The notes beneath the pieces were generated by a model. That model saw only the letters and a program-made list of their open reading frames with translations, did not search any database and was not told the DNA's origin. From Methylophilaceae bacterium (GTDB taxonomy: Bacteria; Pseudomonadota; Gammaproteobacteria; Burkholderiales; Methylophilaceae), in the NCBI GenBank assembly GCA_026419515.1, contig JANZZG010000008.1:1-64000 (forward strand): a stretch of 64,000 nt of DNA. The letters are read 5' to 3'. Shown here piece by piece: positions 26,708 to 37,476 of the stretch (its first letter is position 1; the number at the start of each line of letters is the position of its first letter). The position numbers and the translations under genes are program-made.

Positions 26708-28135
26708 ATGCGCCTCCTTCTTCCGATTCCCCGTGCCTGGACATTGGTCCTGACGCTTCTGGCCGGCTGCAGTCTGGTAGGGCCGGATTACGTCCAGCCG
26801 GAACTCCGGGTGCCTGACCAGTGGGTCCATTCGGCCGCCTATTCGACCGAATCGCAAGACCTGTCGCGCTGGTGGGAACGGCTGGACGATCCGGTGCTGA
26901 CCTCCCTGATCGAACGCGCAATCCACAACAGCCCCGACATCAGGTCCGCGCTGGCCAAGTTGCGCGAGGCGCGCGCGCGGCGCAGCCTGGCTGGCGGTAA
27001 CCGTTTCCCCACGGTGGACGCCAGGTTCTCCGCCAGCCGCAGTCGCAATGGCTCCGGGCCGTCTGGCTACACCACCAGCCACCTCTACGACGCGGGTTTC
27101 GACGCCGCCTGGGAGCCGGACGTGTTCGGCAGGCTGGGCCGTGCGCTCGAGGCTGCCGAGGCTGGAGCCGAAGCCAGTCGGGCCGACCTGCAGGCAGCCC
27201 AGGTCTCGCTGGCCGCGGAAGTGGCGCTCAACTATGTCGAACTGCGTTCCTACCAGCAGCGTCTGGCCATCGCCCGAGACAATCTCGCCATCCAGAGTGA
27301 GACCCTGCAGATCACCGACTGGCGCGCCCAGGCCGGCCTTGCCACGGCGCTGGAAGTGGAACAGGCGCGCAGCAACCGGGCGCAGACCGAAGCCAGCTTG
27401 CCCGTATTGGACACCAGCCTCGCCGAGGCGGAGAACCGGCTGGCCGTGCTGACCGGACAAGCACCGGGTGCCCTGCACGACCTGCTCGAGACGGCCGCGC
27501 CGCTGCCAACCGTGCCGGAGCAGGTCGCCATCGGCATTCCCGCCGACACGCTGCGCCAGCGCCCCGACGTGCGTGCGGCGGAACGTCGGCTGGCCGCGGA
27601 AACCGCCCGCATCGGACAGGAGACCGCGGCGCTCTATCCCGCCTTTGCGCTGAACGGCAGCTTCGGCTGGAAGGCGATCTCCCTGGGCGCGCTGGGCGGC
27701 GCCGGCAGTGTAGCCAGCACGCTGGCCGGCAGCGTGCTGCAAAACGTATTCGATGCCGGACGCATCCGCAGCCGCATCGCCATCCAGAACGCGGTGCAGC
27801 AACAGGCACTGGCCGCTTACGAAAAAACGGTATTGACTGCGCTGGAGGAGGTGGAAAACGCGCTCGCCGCCTATGCCGGCAGCCGGGAACGTCAGGCCGC
27901 ACTGCGCCAGGCGGTGCAGTCGGCGCGCAACGCCGCCCAGCTCGCCCGGCAACGCTTCGAAAGCGGCCTGGTCGACTTCCAGAAAGTGCTGGATACGGAA
28001 CGCACCCGCCTCGCCAGCGAAGACGCGCTGGCCACCGCCGAGGCCGAAGGGCTGACTGCCCTCATCCGCCTCTACAAAGCCCTGGGCGGCGGCTGGCAGG
28101 ACACCGAACCGCCCGATGAAAGAGCAACCCCATGA
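26708..28135 (+). CDS. NodT-type RND/MacB outer-membrane efflux lipoprotein
   Basis: 475 aa. Signal peptide with lipobox LLAGC, then the NodT start SLVGPDYVQPELRVPDQW. Two homologous helical halves follow; the LRQRPDVRAAERRLAAETARIG motif marks the second. It should form the outer-membrane channel for the MacA/MacB-like proteins encoded next. Its stop overlaps the adaptor start as ATGA. Confidence 0.92.
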   Translation: MRLLLPIPRAWTLVLTLLAGCSLVGPDYVQPELRVPDQWVHSAAYSTESQDLSRWWERLDDPVLTSLIERAIHNSPDIRSALAKLREARARRSLAGGNRFPTVDARFSASRSRNGSGPSGYTTSHLYDAGFDAAWEPDVFGRLGRALEAAEAGAEASRADLQAAQVSLAAEVALNYVELRSYQQRLAIARDNLAIQSETLQITDWRAQAGLATALEVEQARSNRAQTEASLPVLDTSLAEAENRLAVLTGQAPGALHDLLETAAPLPTVPEQVAIGIPADTLRQRPDVRAAERRLAAETARIGQETAALYPAFALNGSFGWKAISLGALGGAGSVASTLAGSVLQNVFDAGRIRSRIAIQNAVQQQALAAYEKTVLTALEEVENALAAYAGSRERQAALRQAVQSARNAAQLARQRFESGLVDFQKVLDTERTRLASEDALATAEAEGLTALIRLYKALGGGWQDTEPPDERATP

Positions 28136-29393
28136 ATCCGGAAGCCAACGACCCCTTGCGCACCATCGTCGACGCCACCCCTTCCCCACGTCGCCGCCTG
28201 CTGCGGTTTGCCATCGCCGGCTGCCTGCTGGCGGCGCTGGCCACGCTGGCGTGGCTCTATGCCGGACGCGGCAAGGGGGACACCGTGCATTACGTCACCG
28301 AAGAAGTCACGCGCACCCGGCTGGTGGTGACGGTCTCGGCCACCGGCAATCTGCAGCCGACCAATCAGGTGGATCTGGGCAGCGAACTATCCGGAACCAT
28401 CGAAAAAGTGCTGGTGGAAGAAAACGACCGGGTCAAGCGCGGCCAGGTGCTGGCACAGTTGGATTTGTCCAAGGTCCATGATCAGGTCGCCCGCGCGCGT
28501 GCCGCCGTCGCGGCTGCAGAAGCCGAGGTGGCCCAGGCCCAAGCCACCGTGGCCGAAGCGCGCGCCAGCCTCGCCCGGCTGCGCCAGGTGGCCGAACTCT
28601 CGGGGGGCAAAGTCCCTTCCAAAACCGAAATGGAAGCAGCCGAAGCCGCTGTGCTGCGTGCCGAGGCTGCCGAGGCCAGTGCCCGGGCGGCCGTCGGGCA
28701 GGCCAAAGCGGCCCTCAATTCCGAAGTCACCAACATCGCCAAGGGTACCATCCGTTCCCCCATCGATGGCATCGTGCTGGCCAGAAAAGTCGAGCCCGGC
28801 CAGACCGTGGCCGCCTCGCTGCAGGCGCCGGTATTGTTCACCATCGCGGAAGACCTGTCCAAGATGGAACTGCAGGTGGATGTGGACGAGGCCGACGTCG
28901 GTCAGGTCAGACCGGGGCAGCCCGCCACGTTCACGGTCGATGCCTGGCCTGGCCGCAGATACCCGGCCACCGTGACCCAGGTTGGTTTCGGCGCCCAGAC
29001 CAAGGATGGTGTGGTGTCCTACAAGACGCTGCTGAAAGTGAACAATGACGACCTGTCGCTCCGCCCTGGAATGACGGCAACCGCAGAAATCGTCACCTCC
29101 ATTCGAGAGCACGTCTTGGTAGTGCCCAACGCTGCCCTGCGTTTCAGCCCGCCAGCTCCCATCGAACGGGAGAACCCAGGGCTGATCGCCAGCCTGCTGC
29201 CGCGCCCGCCGCGTGACGCCCAGCGCAAGGCGCCTGCCGCTGCCGGCTCCCCCAAAGTCTGGGTACTGCGAGAAGGCAAACCAGTCGCCGTGCCAGTCAA
29301 GACTGGACTGAGCAACGGCCATCTCACGGAAATTCTGGAAGGCGCGCTAGAGCCTGGCATGCGGGTGATCACAGAAGTCGAAAAAGCGAAAAA

Positions 29394-29397
<4 letters not shown>
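28132..29397 (+). CDS. macA: MacA-like periplasmic adaptor (membrane fusion protein)
   Basis: 421 aa. A single N-terminal membrane anchor (about residues 22-43) is followed by the barrel-sandwich start ([42 protein letters not shown]), an Ala/Glu-rich hairpin (about 118-200), the closing lipoyl half ([22 protein letters not shown]), and a beta-barrel domain. A proline- and basic-rich insert sits near 340-365. It links the outer-membrane channel with the ABC pump. ATGA overlaps occur at both ends. Confidence 0.88.
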
Positions 29398-30100
<703 letters not shown>

Positions 30101-30122
<22 letters not shown>

Positions 30123-31309
30123 TCGCGCTGCGGGAAATCCGCAGAAATCTGCTGCGCGCCTTTCTCACCACGCTCGGCATCGTCATCGGCGTCGCCTCGG
30201 TGGTGACGCTGGTCACGCTGGGCGACGGCGCCACGCAGATGGTGTCCGACCAGATTTCCAGCCTGGGCAGCAACCTGCTCACCCTGCGCCCCGGCCAGCG
30301 CATGGGTCCCGGCAGCGGGGGCTCCGGTGCGCCCGCTTTCAAGATGGCGGATGTGGAAGCCATCCGCAGCCAGATCGGCGGATTGAGCGCCGTGGCCCCC
30401 ACCGCCAGCAAAACCGTCACCCTGGTCGCCGGCGCGGAAAACTGGTCGGCCAGCGTGACCGGCACCACCAATGCCTGGTTCGATGCCGGAAACTGGCGTC
30501 TCGCTGCGGGGCGCCGCTTCACCGAGAGCGAGGAACGGGCCGGCAAGGCGGTATGCGTGATCGGCGAAACCGTCCGCCAGCAGCTGTTCCGCAACCAGAA
30601 TCCGGTGGGCAGCGAGATCCGCATCAAGCAATTCTCCTGCGAGGTGATCGGTCTGCTGGCACCCAAAGGCCAGGGTGCCATGGGCATGGATCAGGACGAC
30701 GTGGTGGTGATGCCGCTGCGCGCGGTGCAGCGCCGCCTCACTGCCAGCCAGGACGTACGCGCCATCATGATCTCGGTGCAGGACGCCGACCGCATCCCGC
30801 AGACCATGGAACAGATCAGGCTGCTGATGCGCGAGCGGCGCAACATCTCGCCCAACGAAGTGGACAACTTCAACGTGTTCGATACCCGCCAGATCGCCGA
30901 AACCCTGTCCGGCACCATCGCCACCATGACCACCCTGCTCGGCGCAGTGGCCGCGGTCAGCCTGCTGGTGGGCGGCATCGGCATCATGAACATCATGCTG
31001 GTGTCGGTTACCGAGCGCACGCGCGAGATCGGCATCCGCCTCGCCATCGGGGCGCTGGAGCACGAAGTGCTGCTGCAGTTCCTGACCGAGGCGGTGGTGT
31101 TGTCCGCGCTGGGCGGGCTGGCAGGCATCGTGCTGGCGGCCGTGGCCTGCTATTTCCTGGCGGGGGTGATGAACGTGCCTTTCGTGTTCAATCCGGGCAT
31201 CAACCTGCTCGCCTTCCTGTTCTCTGCCGCCATCGGCGTCATCTTCGGCTACATGCCGGCGCGGCGGGCGGCGCGGCTGGATCCCATCGAAGCGCTACGC
31301 CATGAGTAA
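30101..31309 (+). CDS. MacB-type ABC transporter permease (FtsX family)
   Basis: 402 aa. One membrane helix near the N-terminus ([23 protein letters not shown]) is followed by a large periplasmic domain (about 45-270), then three helices and the FtsX signature ([28 protein letters not shown]). It ends in [20 protein letters not shown], typical of MacB permeases. With the three genes before it, it makes a complete tripartite exporter for a macrolide, peptide, siderophore or lipid. Substrate unknown. Confidence 0.92.
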
Positions 31310-31349
31310 TCCTGCGCGCCCGGCATGCGACAGCCAGAGCGCCCGCTGA

Positions 31350-32195
31350 TCAGGCGGGTTGCGCCTCCAGCAGGAAAGTCGCGCCCGGGTCGATGGCCAG
31401 CGCCTCGACCAGAAAGGGCATGACCTCGCCCAAGGTGGCATGCAGCGTCCACGGCGGATTGAGCACCAACATGCCGCTGCCGTACATGCCGAAACCGTCG
31501 GCAGCGGGTGTCTGCACGGCCAGACCAACATGCAGCCAGCCTTTCGCCGGCAGCCGTTGCAGCGCCTTCACCAAGGTCTTCCATGGCGTGCGCTGCAGCA
31601 TGGGATACCACACCGCATACATGCCCGTTGCGAAGCGCTGCAGCGCCAGCTGCAAGGCTTCCGGAACACGGCGGTAATCCTGCTTGTCCTCATAGGGTGG
31701 GTCGATCAGCACCAGACCACGCCGCGGCGGGGGCGGCAGCACCGCTTTGAGGCCGGCGAAACCGTCGGCCTGTTCCACCTTGACCTGACGTCCGGCCGCA
31801 CGGAAATTTTCCCGCAGCGACTGGACATCGGCGGGATGCAGCTCGAACAGGCGCAGACGGTCCCCCTCCCGCATACAGCCCTGGGCGACCCGAGGAGAGC
31901 CCGGGTAAAGACGCAATGCCCCGTCAGGGTTCATCCCGCGCACCAGCGCCACGTAGCCGGCCAGTGCCGGCGGCAGGTCGGCGCACTGCCATAGCCGCAT
32001 GATCCCGCTCGCATGCTCGGCATTCTTCTGCGCATAGCCTCGATCCAGCCGGTACACGCCGGCCCCGGCATGGGTGTCGATGAACCACCAGGGCTTGTCC
32101 TTCTGGTTGAGATACTGCAACAGCTGGTGCAGCACGAAATGCTTGAGCACGTCGGCATGGTTGCCGGCATGGAAAGCGTGGCGGTAGCTCAGCAT
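31350..32195 (-). CDS. rlmJ: 23S rRNA (adenine-2030-N6)-methyltransferase RlmJ
   Basis: 281 aa from MLSYRHAFHAGNHADVLKH, the universal start of this family; an upstream extension to 32264 is not conserved-looking. SAM-binding residues lie around FIDTHAGAGVY, and the catalytic N6-methyltransferase motif DPPYE follows (LVLIDPPYEDK). It methylates A2030 of 23S rRNA. Convergent with the MacB-type permease, 40 bases apart. Confidence 0.93.
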   Translation of the reverse strand: MLSYRHAFHAGNHADVLKHFVLHQLLQYLNQKDKPWWFIDTHAGAGVYRLDRGYAQKNAEHASGIMRLWQCADLPPALAGYVALVRGMNPDGALRLYPGSPRVAQGCMREGDRLRLFELHPADVQSLRENFRAAGRQVKVEQADGFAGLKAVLPPPPRRGLVLIDPPYEDKQDYRRVPEALQLALQRFATGMYAVWYPMLQRTPWKTLVKALQRLPAKGWLHVGLAVQTPAADGFGMYGSGMLVLNPPWTLHATLGEVMPFLVEALAIDPGATFLLEAQPA

Positions 32196-32482
32196 GGTGG
32201 GAGAGACGGAAAACGATGCGACGACATTGTAGCCGTTTCCACGCATCGGGCAGGAATTGCGCATCGGAACCGGCCGGAATATACCTAGCCATTCCCGGCC
32301 CCACCAAGGAGTGTCACAGGAACAAACCCTTCTTCCGTACGCTGGCCTGTCCCGCCCTCACCCGGGAAATGGCGCAGTCGGCGTCCGGAGTAAATCACAT
32401 CCGCAACAACACGATGATTCATGGTACGCCTTACGACAGACGGCATGCCTGGCCCCAGGCTGGTATATAATCCTTGCCCATC
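32196..32482. other. Intergenic region between divergent rlmJ and queD
   Basis: 287 bases. Open frames here are short and unconvincing. A TATAAT at 32466-32471 would place transcription start only about five bases before the queD ATG, and no purine-rich ribosome-binding site precedes that ATG, so a near-leaderless transcript is possible. No clear -35 box, terminator or riboswitch fold is seen. Confidence 0.5.
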
Positions 32483-32926
32483 ATGCAAATCACCGCCCGA
32501 CTTGAATTCGACGCCGGCCACCGTATTCCAGGCCACAAAAGCCAATGCCGTAATCTGCACGGCCACCGTTATGCCATCGAGATCACCCTGTCCGGCGACA
32601 TCATTCGGCAGGAAGGACTCTCCGAGCAAGGCATGGTGATGGATTTCTCCGACGTCAAGGCGATCGCCCGACGGCTTGTCGTGGACAAATGGGATCACGC
32701 CTTTCTGGTCTATCGCGGTGATCGGGTGGTGGTCGATTTCCTCGCCAGCCTGCCCGACCACAAGACCGTCATCATGGAAGACGTGCCGACGGCGGAAAAC
32801 ATGGCGGCCGAGGCATTCCGCCTGCTCGATGCAGCTTATCGCGACATTTATGGCAACCACCTCAAGCTGGAGCGCGTGCGCCTGTTCGAAACGCCCAACA
32901 GCTGGGCGGACGCGGTCCGGAGCTAA
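32483..32926 (+). CDS. queD: 6-carboxytetrahydropterin synthase family protein
   Basis: 147 aa. Zinc ligands of the PTPS/QueD fold: His in DAGHRI and the pair in NLHGHRY; the catalytic Cys is in SQCRNLHGH. MDFSDVKAIARRLVVDKWDHAFL and MEDVPTAENMAAEAFRLL complete the pattern, with the C-terminal VRLFETPNSWADAV. QueD makes 6-carboxytetrahydropterin for queuosine. No other queuosine gene is nearby. The TAA overlaps the TAG of the convergent rmlD gene. Confidence 0.9.
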   Translation: MQITARLEFDAGHRIPGHKSQCRNLHGHRYAIEITLSGDIIRQEGLSEQGMVMDFSDVKAIARRLVVDKWDHAFLVYRGDRVVVDFLASLPDHKTVIMEDVPTAENMAAEAFRLLDAAYRDIYGNHLKLERVRLFETPNSWADAVRS

Positions 32927-33828
32927 AGCGCGACCGTAGCAGCCTCTTCCAGCGCCATCCCCAGACACTCCCGCCAATCCGGCAGCTTCAGCCCGAAGGT
33001 TTTTTCCAGCTTGCCATTGTCCAGCACGGAATTGGCCGGCCGTCGCGCCACGGCAGGGTATTGATCCGTCCGGATCGGGATGATGGCGGAAGGCACCAAC
33101 ATGAGCGGGGGCCAGCCGCAAGGTTGCAAGCGCACCCGGTACTCCTCCAGGATGGCACGGGCAAAGCCATGCCAGGTGGTCTCGCCGCCACTGCTCAAGT
33201 GATAGGTCCCCGCCACTTCGGTAACATTGCCGCGTGCCAGCGCCAGCGCAGTCGCCTGCGCGATCATGCGGCTCCAGGTCGGTGCGCCGACCTGGTCGTC
33301 CACCACACTCAAAGTGTTGCGCTCACGGGCCAAACGCAGCACGGTCAGTAGAAAATTTCTGCCGCGTACCCCATAAACCCAACTGGTGCGAAAAATCAGG
33401 TGTGGAACGCCCGCACTGCGGATGGCTTCTTCTCCCACCAGCTTGCTATGACCATAGCCGTTGATGGGATGGGTTGGATCCGTTTCGCGGTAAGGGCCAG
33501 GCTTGGTGCCATCGAATACGTAGTCGGTCGAAAAATGCACCAACACGGCATGGATGCGCTTGGCTTCTTCTGCCAGCACGCCAGGCGCGGTGCCGTTGAT
33601 GGCCATGGCGCGGGACGGTTCGCTCTCCGCCCGGTCGACGGCTGTATAAGCTGCCGCATTGACCACCCAGTGCGGCCGAATCTCCCGTATCGCACGACAA
33701 ATGGTATCCGGCTCACTCAGATCGAGCTCCTGGCGCGAAGGCGCATACACTTTCCCCAATGGTGCCAATGCGCGTCTGAGCTCCCAACCGATCTGACCAT
33801 TGCCACCCGTCAGCAGTATGCTCTTCAA
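32923..33828 (-). CDS. rmlD: dTDP-4-dehydrorhamnose reductase
   Basis: 301 aa. SDR fold with TGGNGQIGWEL nucleotide-binding loop, NAAAYTAVDRAESE, FSTDYVFDG and the catalytic YxxxK in YGHSKLVGEE, then RTSWVYG. It performs the last step to dTDP-L-rhamnose. The start overlaps the rmlC stop as ATGA. Confidence 0.94.
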   Translation of the reverse strand: MKSILLTGGNGQIGWELRRALAPLGKVYAPSRQELDLSEPDTICRAIREIRPHWVVNAAAYTAVDRAESEPSRAMAINGTAPGVLAEEAKRIHAVLVHFSTDYVFDGTKPGPYRETDPTHPINGYGHSKLVGEEAIRSAGVPHLIFRTSWVYGVRGRNFLLTVLRLARERNTLSVVDDQVGAPTWSRMIAQATALALARGNVTEVAGTYHLSSGGETTWHGFARAILEEYRVRLQPCGWPPLMLVPSAIIPIRTDQYPAVARRPANSVLDNGKLEKTFGLKLPDWRECLGMALEEAATVAL

Positions 33829-34370
33829 TCGTACACCTCCGCGCCTGCCAAAGGCAGCCCCGACGCATCCTTGGAAGACAGAATTGGAGGGCCCTGCAGC
33901 GGCCAGTCGATCGCCAGGCTCGGGTCATTCCATGCGATGCAGCGCTCGTGCTGTGGCGCATAGAAATCGGTGGCCTTGTAAAGACATTCCGCGAAATCGG
34001 ACAGCACCAGAAAACCGTGGGCGAACCCTTGCGGAATCCACATCATGCGGCGGTTCTCCGCCGACAGCCGTACCCCGACCCAACGACCGAAAGTGGGCGA
34101 GGACCGGCGCAAATCCACTGCCACGTCGAATACTTCCCCCGCCGTCACGCGCACCAGTTTGCCCTGCGGCTGAAAGATTTGGTAATGCAGCCCGCGCAGC
34201 ACGTTTTTTACGGAACCGGAGTGATTGTCCTGCACGAAGCGCGGCCGTAATCCGGTCACTTCAAAAAAACTATTCTCGTTATAGCTTTCGAAGAAATAAC
34301 CCCGCGCGTCACCGAACACTTTGGGCTCCAGGATCAGCACTTCCGGAATCGTGGTTCGATACACCTGCAT
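33825..34370 (-). CDS. rmlC: dTDP-4-dehydrorhamnose 3,5-epimerase
   Basis: 181 aa. Cupin-fold epimerase with GYFFESYNENSF, FVQDNHSGS, VLRGLHYQ (catalytic His) and WIPQGFAHGFLVLSD, ending in the usual DPSLAIDWPL segment. The start overlaps the rmlA stop as TGATG. Confidence 0.95.
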   Translation of the reverse strand: MQVYRTTIPEVLILEPKVFGDARGYFFESYNENSFFEVTGLRPRFVQDNHSGSVKNVLRGLHYQIFQPQGKLVRVTAGEVFDVAVDLRRSSPTFGRWVGVRLSAENRRMMWIPQGFAHGFLVLSDFAECLYKATDFYAPQHERCIAWNDPSLAIDWPLQGPPILSSKDASGLPLAGAEVYD

Positions 34371-35251
34371 CAGAACAATTTTTCGTCGAGTATGCGCAAC
34401 AGATATTGGCCGTAGCCGTTATTCTTGTAACGGGCTGCGGCTGCCGCGACCGCTTCGGCATCGATGTATCCCATGCGATAGGCGATCTCTTCAGGACAAG
34501 CGATCTTGAGCCCCTGACGTTTCTCGATGGTCTCGATGAACAAGGATGCCTCCAGCATGGATTCATGGGTGCCGGTATCCAGCCAGGCATGGCCACGCCC
34601 CATGATTTCGACGTGAAGCTGCCGCATGTCGAGGTAGCGCCTATTGACATCGGTGATCTCCAGCTCGCCCCTGGCCGAAGGCTTGAGCTGCGCCGCGATG
34701 TCGCAGACCTGCGAGTCATAGAAATACAGGCCGGTCACCGCATAGCGCGATTTGGGCCGTTGGGGTTTTTCTTCGAGGCTGATGGCCTGGCCGGCCGCAT
34801 CGAACTCCACTACGCCGTAACGCTCGGGATCGTGGACGGGGTAGGCGAACACGGTTGCCCCCTGCTGGCGCGCCGCAGCCCGCCGCATGTCTGCGGCCAG
34901 GTCATGGCCATAGAAGATATTGTCGCCCAGCACCAGGGCGGAGGGATGACCGCCGATGAAGTCACGCCCGATGAGGAAGGCCTGTGCCAGTCCCTCCGGC
35001 GCAGGTTGCACGGCGTAGCGCAAGTGTATCCCCCACTGGCTGCCGTCACCCAGCAGGTCAGCGAAGCGCGGCGTGTCCTTGGGGGTAGAGATCAGCAGGA
35101 TGTCCCGAATGCCGGCTAGCATCAGGGTGGACAGCGGGTAATACACCATCGGCTTGTCGTAAATCGGCAGCAGCTGCTTGGAAACGACCTGGGTGACCGG
35201 ATAGAGCCGGGTGCCGGACCCGCCGGCGAGGATGATGCCTTTTCTCCTCAT
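34370..35251 (-). CDS. rmlA: Glucose-1-phosphate thymidylyltransferase
   Basis: 293 aa from [11 protein letters not shown]. The nucleotidyltransferase signature [11 protein letters not shown] is followed by [33 protein letters not shown] and [20 protein letters not shown]. It activates glucose 1-phosphate with dTTP, the first committed rhamnose step. The start overlaps the rmlB stop as ATGA. Confidence 0.95.
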   Translation of the reverse strand: MRRKGIILAGGSGTRLYPVTQVVSKQLLPIYDKPMVYYPLSTLMLAGIRDILLISTPKDTPRFADLLGDGSQWGIHLRYAVQPAPEGLAQAFLIGRDFIGGHPSALVLGDNIFYGHDLAADMRRAAARQQGATVFAYPVHDPERYGVVEFDAAGQAISLEEKPQRPKSRYAVTGLYFYDSQVCDIAAQLKPSARGELEITDVNRRYLDMRQLHVEIMGRGHAWLDTGTHESMLEASLFIETIEKRQGLKIACPEEIAYRMGYIDAEAVAAAAARYKNNGYGQYLLRILDEKLF

Positions 35252-36324
35252 GCCGCCCGCTCTGCGTAATTCTTGGTGATCCAGGCACGGTATTCGCCGC
35301 TGGTGACATGGGCTACCCATTCGCCATGGGCCAGGTACCACTGCACCGTCTTGCGGATGCCGGACTCGAAGCTTTCACGCGGCTGCCAGCCCAATTCATG
35401 CATGAGCTTGCTGGCATCGATGGCATAGCGCCGGTCATGACCGGGCCGATCCGTCACGAAAGCAATCTGGTCGCGATAGCTACCTCCACCAGTCTTGGGT
35501 CTTACTTCGTCCAAGATGTCACACAACATGTGCACGACTTCCAGGTTGGTTTTTTCGTTGCAGCCGCCGATGTTGTAGGTCTCACCCACCCGTCCCCGTT
35601 CCAGCACCAGGCGGATGGCGGCACAATGGTCGGCCACGTACAGCCAGTCGCGCACGTTGCCACCGTCCCCGTAGATCGGCAATGGTTTGCCGGCCAGGGC
35701 ATGATGCAGCACCAACGGGATGAGTTTCTCGGGAAACTGGTAAGGACCGTAGTTGTTGGAGCAGTTGGTGGTCAGCGTCGGCAGATGGTAAGTATGATGA
35801 TAAGCCCGTACCAGGTGATCGGAAGCCGCCTTGGATGCGGCATAGGGACTATTGGGCGCATACGGCGTGGTTTCGCTGAAAGGCGGATCCTCAGGTCCCA
35901 GGGAGCCGTATACCTCGTCGGTGGAAACGTGCAGGAAACGGAACGCTGCCCGATCGCGCGGATTCAAGCCCTCCCAGTAGCGGCGCGCTTCGTCCAGCAG
36001 ATGGAACGTACCGACCACGTTGGTCTGGATGAAGTCTTCCGGGCCATGGATGGAGCGGTCGACATGGCTTTCGGCAGCAAAGTTGACGATGGCGCGGGGC
36101 CGATATTCGGCCAGCAGCGAGCCCACCAGATGACGGTCGCCGATGTCGCCCCGCACGAACACGTGCCTGTCATCGCCTCGCAAGGAAGCCAAGTTTTCCA
36201 GGTTGCCTGCGTAAGTAAGTTTGTCGAGATTGACGATAGGTACATCACACCGAGCCAACCAGTCGAGCACGAAATTGCTGCCGATGAACCCAGCCCCTCC
36301 CGTGACAAGGATCGCCTCATTCAA
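35248..36324 (-). CDS. rmlB: dTDP-glucose 4,6-dehydratase (TTG start)
   Basis: 358 aa from a TTG that sits inside the last codons of dnaQ (TTGAATGA), with GGAGGAG about 12 bases before it. A longer frame to 36423 runs through dnaQ in another frame and is rejected; the family length of about 355 fits the TTG. Features: [36 protein letters not shown] and the catalytic YAASKAASD, then [18 protein letters not shown]. It heads rmlB-A-C-D, which supplies dTDP-rhamnose for surface polysaccharide. No glycosyltransferases are in the window. Confidence 0.94.
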   Translation of the reverse strand: MNEAILVTGGAGFIGSNFVLDWLARCDVPIVNLDKLTYAGNLENLASLRGDDRHVFVRGDIGDRHLVGSLLAEYRPRAIVNFAAESHVDRSIHGPEDFIQTNVVGTFHLLDEARRYWEGLNPRDRAAFRFLHVSTDEVYGSLGPEDPPFSETTPYAPNSPYAASKAASDHLVRAYHHTYHLPTLTTNCSNNYGPYQFPEKLIPLVLHHALAGKPLPIYGDGGNVRDWLYVADHCAAIRLVLERGRVGETYNIGGCNEKTNLEVVHMLCDILDEVRPKTGGGSYRDQIAFVTDRPGHDRRYAIDASKLMHELGWQPRESFESGIRKTVQWYLAHGEWVAHVTSGEYRAWITKNYAERAA

Positions 36325-37030
36325 CTTGGATCTTCTCCTCCAGTCGCGTCCACAGGCACTTGCCCCCAAAAGCCTTGTCCAACCCTTCCAAATATGCCAG
36401 ATGTGCTGCCATTTCCTCGGCATTCGCCTTGATCACCACCAACAGCTGCCGATGATCGAAGCGTGACGTTTCTTGGGTCATGGGAAGCAGCGGCATATCC
36501 ATGATCAAACTTTCCTGCCCACGCGTCATGGCGAGGTACACGTCGGCCAACAACTCCGCATCCAGCAAAGCGCCATGCAAGGTACGATTGGAGTTGTCCA
36601 CACCATAACGCCTACACAAAGCATCCAAGCTGTTGCGCTGCCCAGGGTGCATGTCCTTGGCGATTTTCAGAGTATCGACAATGTTGGGGCATACGTCGGA
36701 GATTCGTCCCAACTCCAACATGCCGAGCTCATGATCGAGAAAGCCGACATCAAAAGGAGCATTGTGGATCACCAATTCAGTCCCGGCAATGAAATCCAAG
36801 AACTCTCGCGCGATGTCGGCAAAACGCGGCTCACCTTGCAGGCGTTCCAATGTGATGCCATGCACCTCCTGAGCGCCCGTTTCGATGTCACGCTCCGGAT
36901 TCAAATAGGTATGGTAACGGTTTCCGGTCAAGCGGCGGTTGATCACTTCCACTGCGGCCAACTCGATGATGCGGTGTCCCTGAGCCGGATCCAGTCCGGT
37001 CGTTTCGATATCGAGAAAAATCTGCCTCAT
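36317..37030 (-). CDS. dnaQ: DNA polymerase III epsilon subunit (proofreading exonuclease)
   Basis: 237 aa from MRQIFLDIETTGLD, two bases after the rnhA stop. DEDDh exonuclease residues: FLDIETTG, VIHNAPFDVGFLDHEL, and HGALLDAELLADVY. The C-terminal tail after about residue 185 would bind the polymerase subunit. Eight bases at its 3' end overlap rmlB. Confidence 0.95.
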   Translation of the reverse strand: MRQIFLDIETTGLDPAQGHRIIELAAVEVINRRLTGNRYHTYLNPERDIETGAQEVHGITLERLQGEPRFADIAREFLDFIAGTELVIHNAPFDVGFLDHELGMLELGRISDVCPNIVDTLKIAKDMHPGQRNSLDALCRRYGVDNSNRTLHGALLDAELLADVYLAMTRGQESLIMDMPLLPMTQETSRFDHRQLLVVIKANAEEMAAHLAYLEGLDKAFGGKCLWTRLEEKIQVE

Positions 37031-37032
37031 GA

Positions 37033-37476
37033 TTATTTGATTACGTGTTCCACGCCACGGTTGGCCAACGCATCTGCGCGCACATTGCCTGCGTGCCCTG
37101 CATGCCCTTTGACCCACACCCATTCGATCTCATGTTGGCTTGCCAAAGCATCCAGTCGCTGCCACAAATCGGCATTCTTCACCGGCTCCCGGTTGGAAGT
37201 ACGCCATCCGCGCGCCTTCCAGTCCTTGATCCACTCGCTGATGCCTTTCTGCACGTATTGGGAATCGGTAAAAATGCGTACCCGGCTGGGGCGCTTCAAA
37301 CACTCCAGCGCCCGGATCACGGCGGTCAGCTCCATCCGGTTGTTGGTGGTCTGCAATTCGCCCCCGAACAGCTCTTTTTCATGTCGGCCGCTACGCAGCC
37401 ACGCTCCCCATCCCCCGGGACCGGGATTGCCCCGGCAGGCGCCGTCGGCGTAGATTTCGATCAATTCATTGCTCAT
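37033..37476 (-). CDS. rnhA: Ribonuclease HI
   Basis: 147 aa. Catalytic acidic residues: Asp in [12 protein letters not shown], Glu in [10 protein letters not shown], Asp in [12 protein letters not shown] and Asp in [10 protein letters not shown], with the KGHAGHAGN histidine loop. It degrades RNA in RNA-DNA hybrids. Overlaps yafS-like gene by 11 bases. Confidence 0.96.
   Translation of the reverse strand: MSNELIEIYADGACRGNPGPGGWGAWLRSGRHEKELFGGELQTTNNRMELTAVIRALECLKRPSRVRIFTDSQYVQKGISEWIKDWKARGWRTSNREPVKNADLWQRLDALASQHEIEWVWVKGHAGHAGNVRADALANRGVEHVIK

Noticed and set aside
26678-28189. 503-aa open frame on the - strand opposite the NodT lipoprotein gene
   Set aside because: Low-complexity Gly/Arg/Gln product; the + strand gene has signal peptide, lipobox and family motifs.
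28387-29322. 311-aa frame opposite the MacA-like gene
   Set aside because: Antisense of a coiled-coil region; composition is Gly/His-rich and featureless.
32403-32482. Searched for a preQ1-type riboswitch before queD
   Set aside because: No compact pseudoknot or conserved aptamer pattern seen; the gene may even be near-leaderless.
33800-35119. 439-aa + strand frame across rmlC and rmlA
   Set aside because: It crosses two well-supported rhamnose genes on the other strand.
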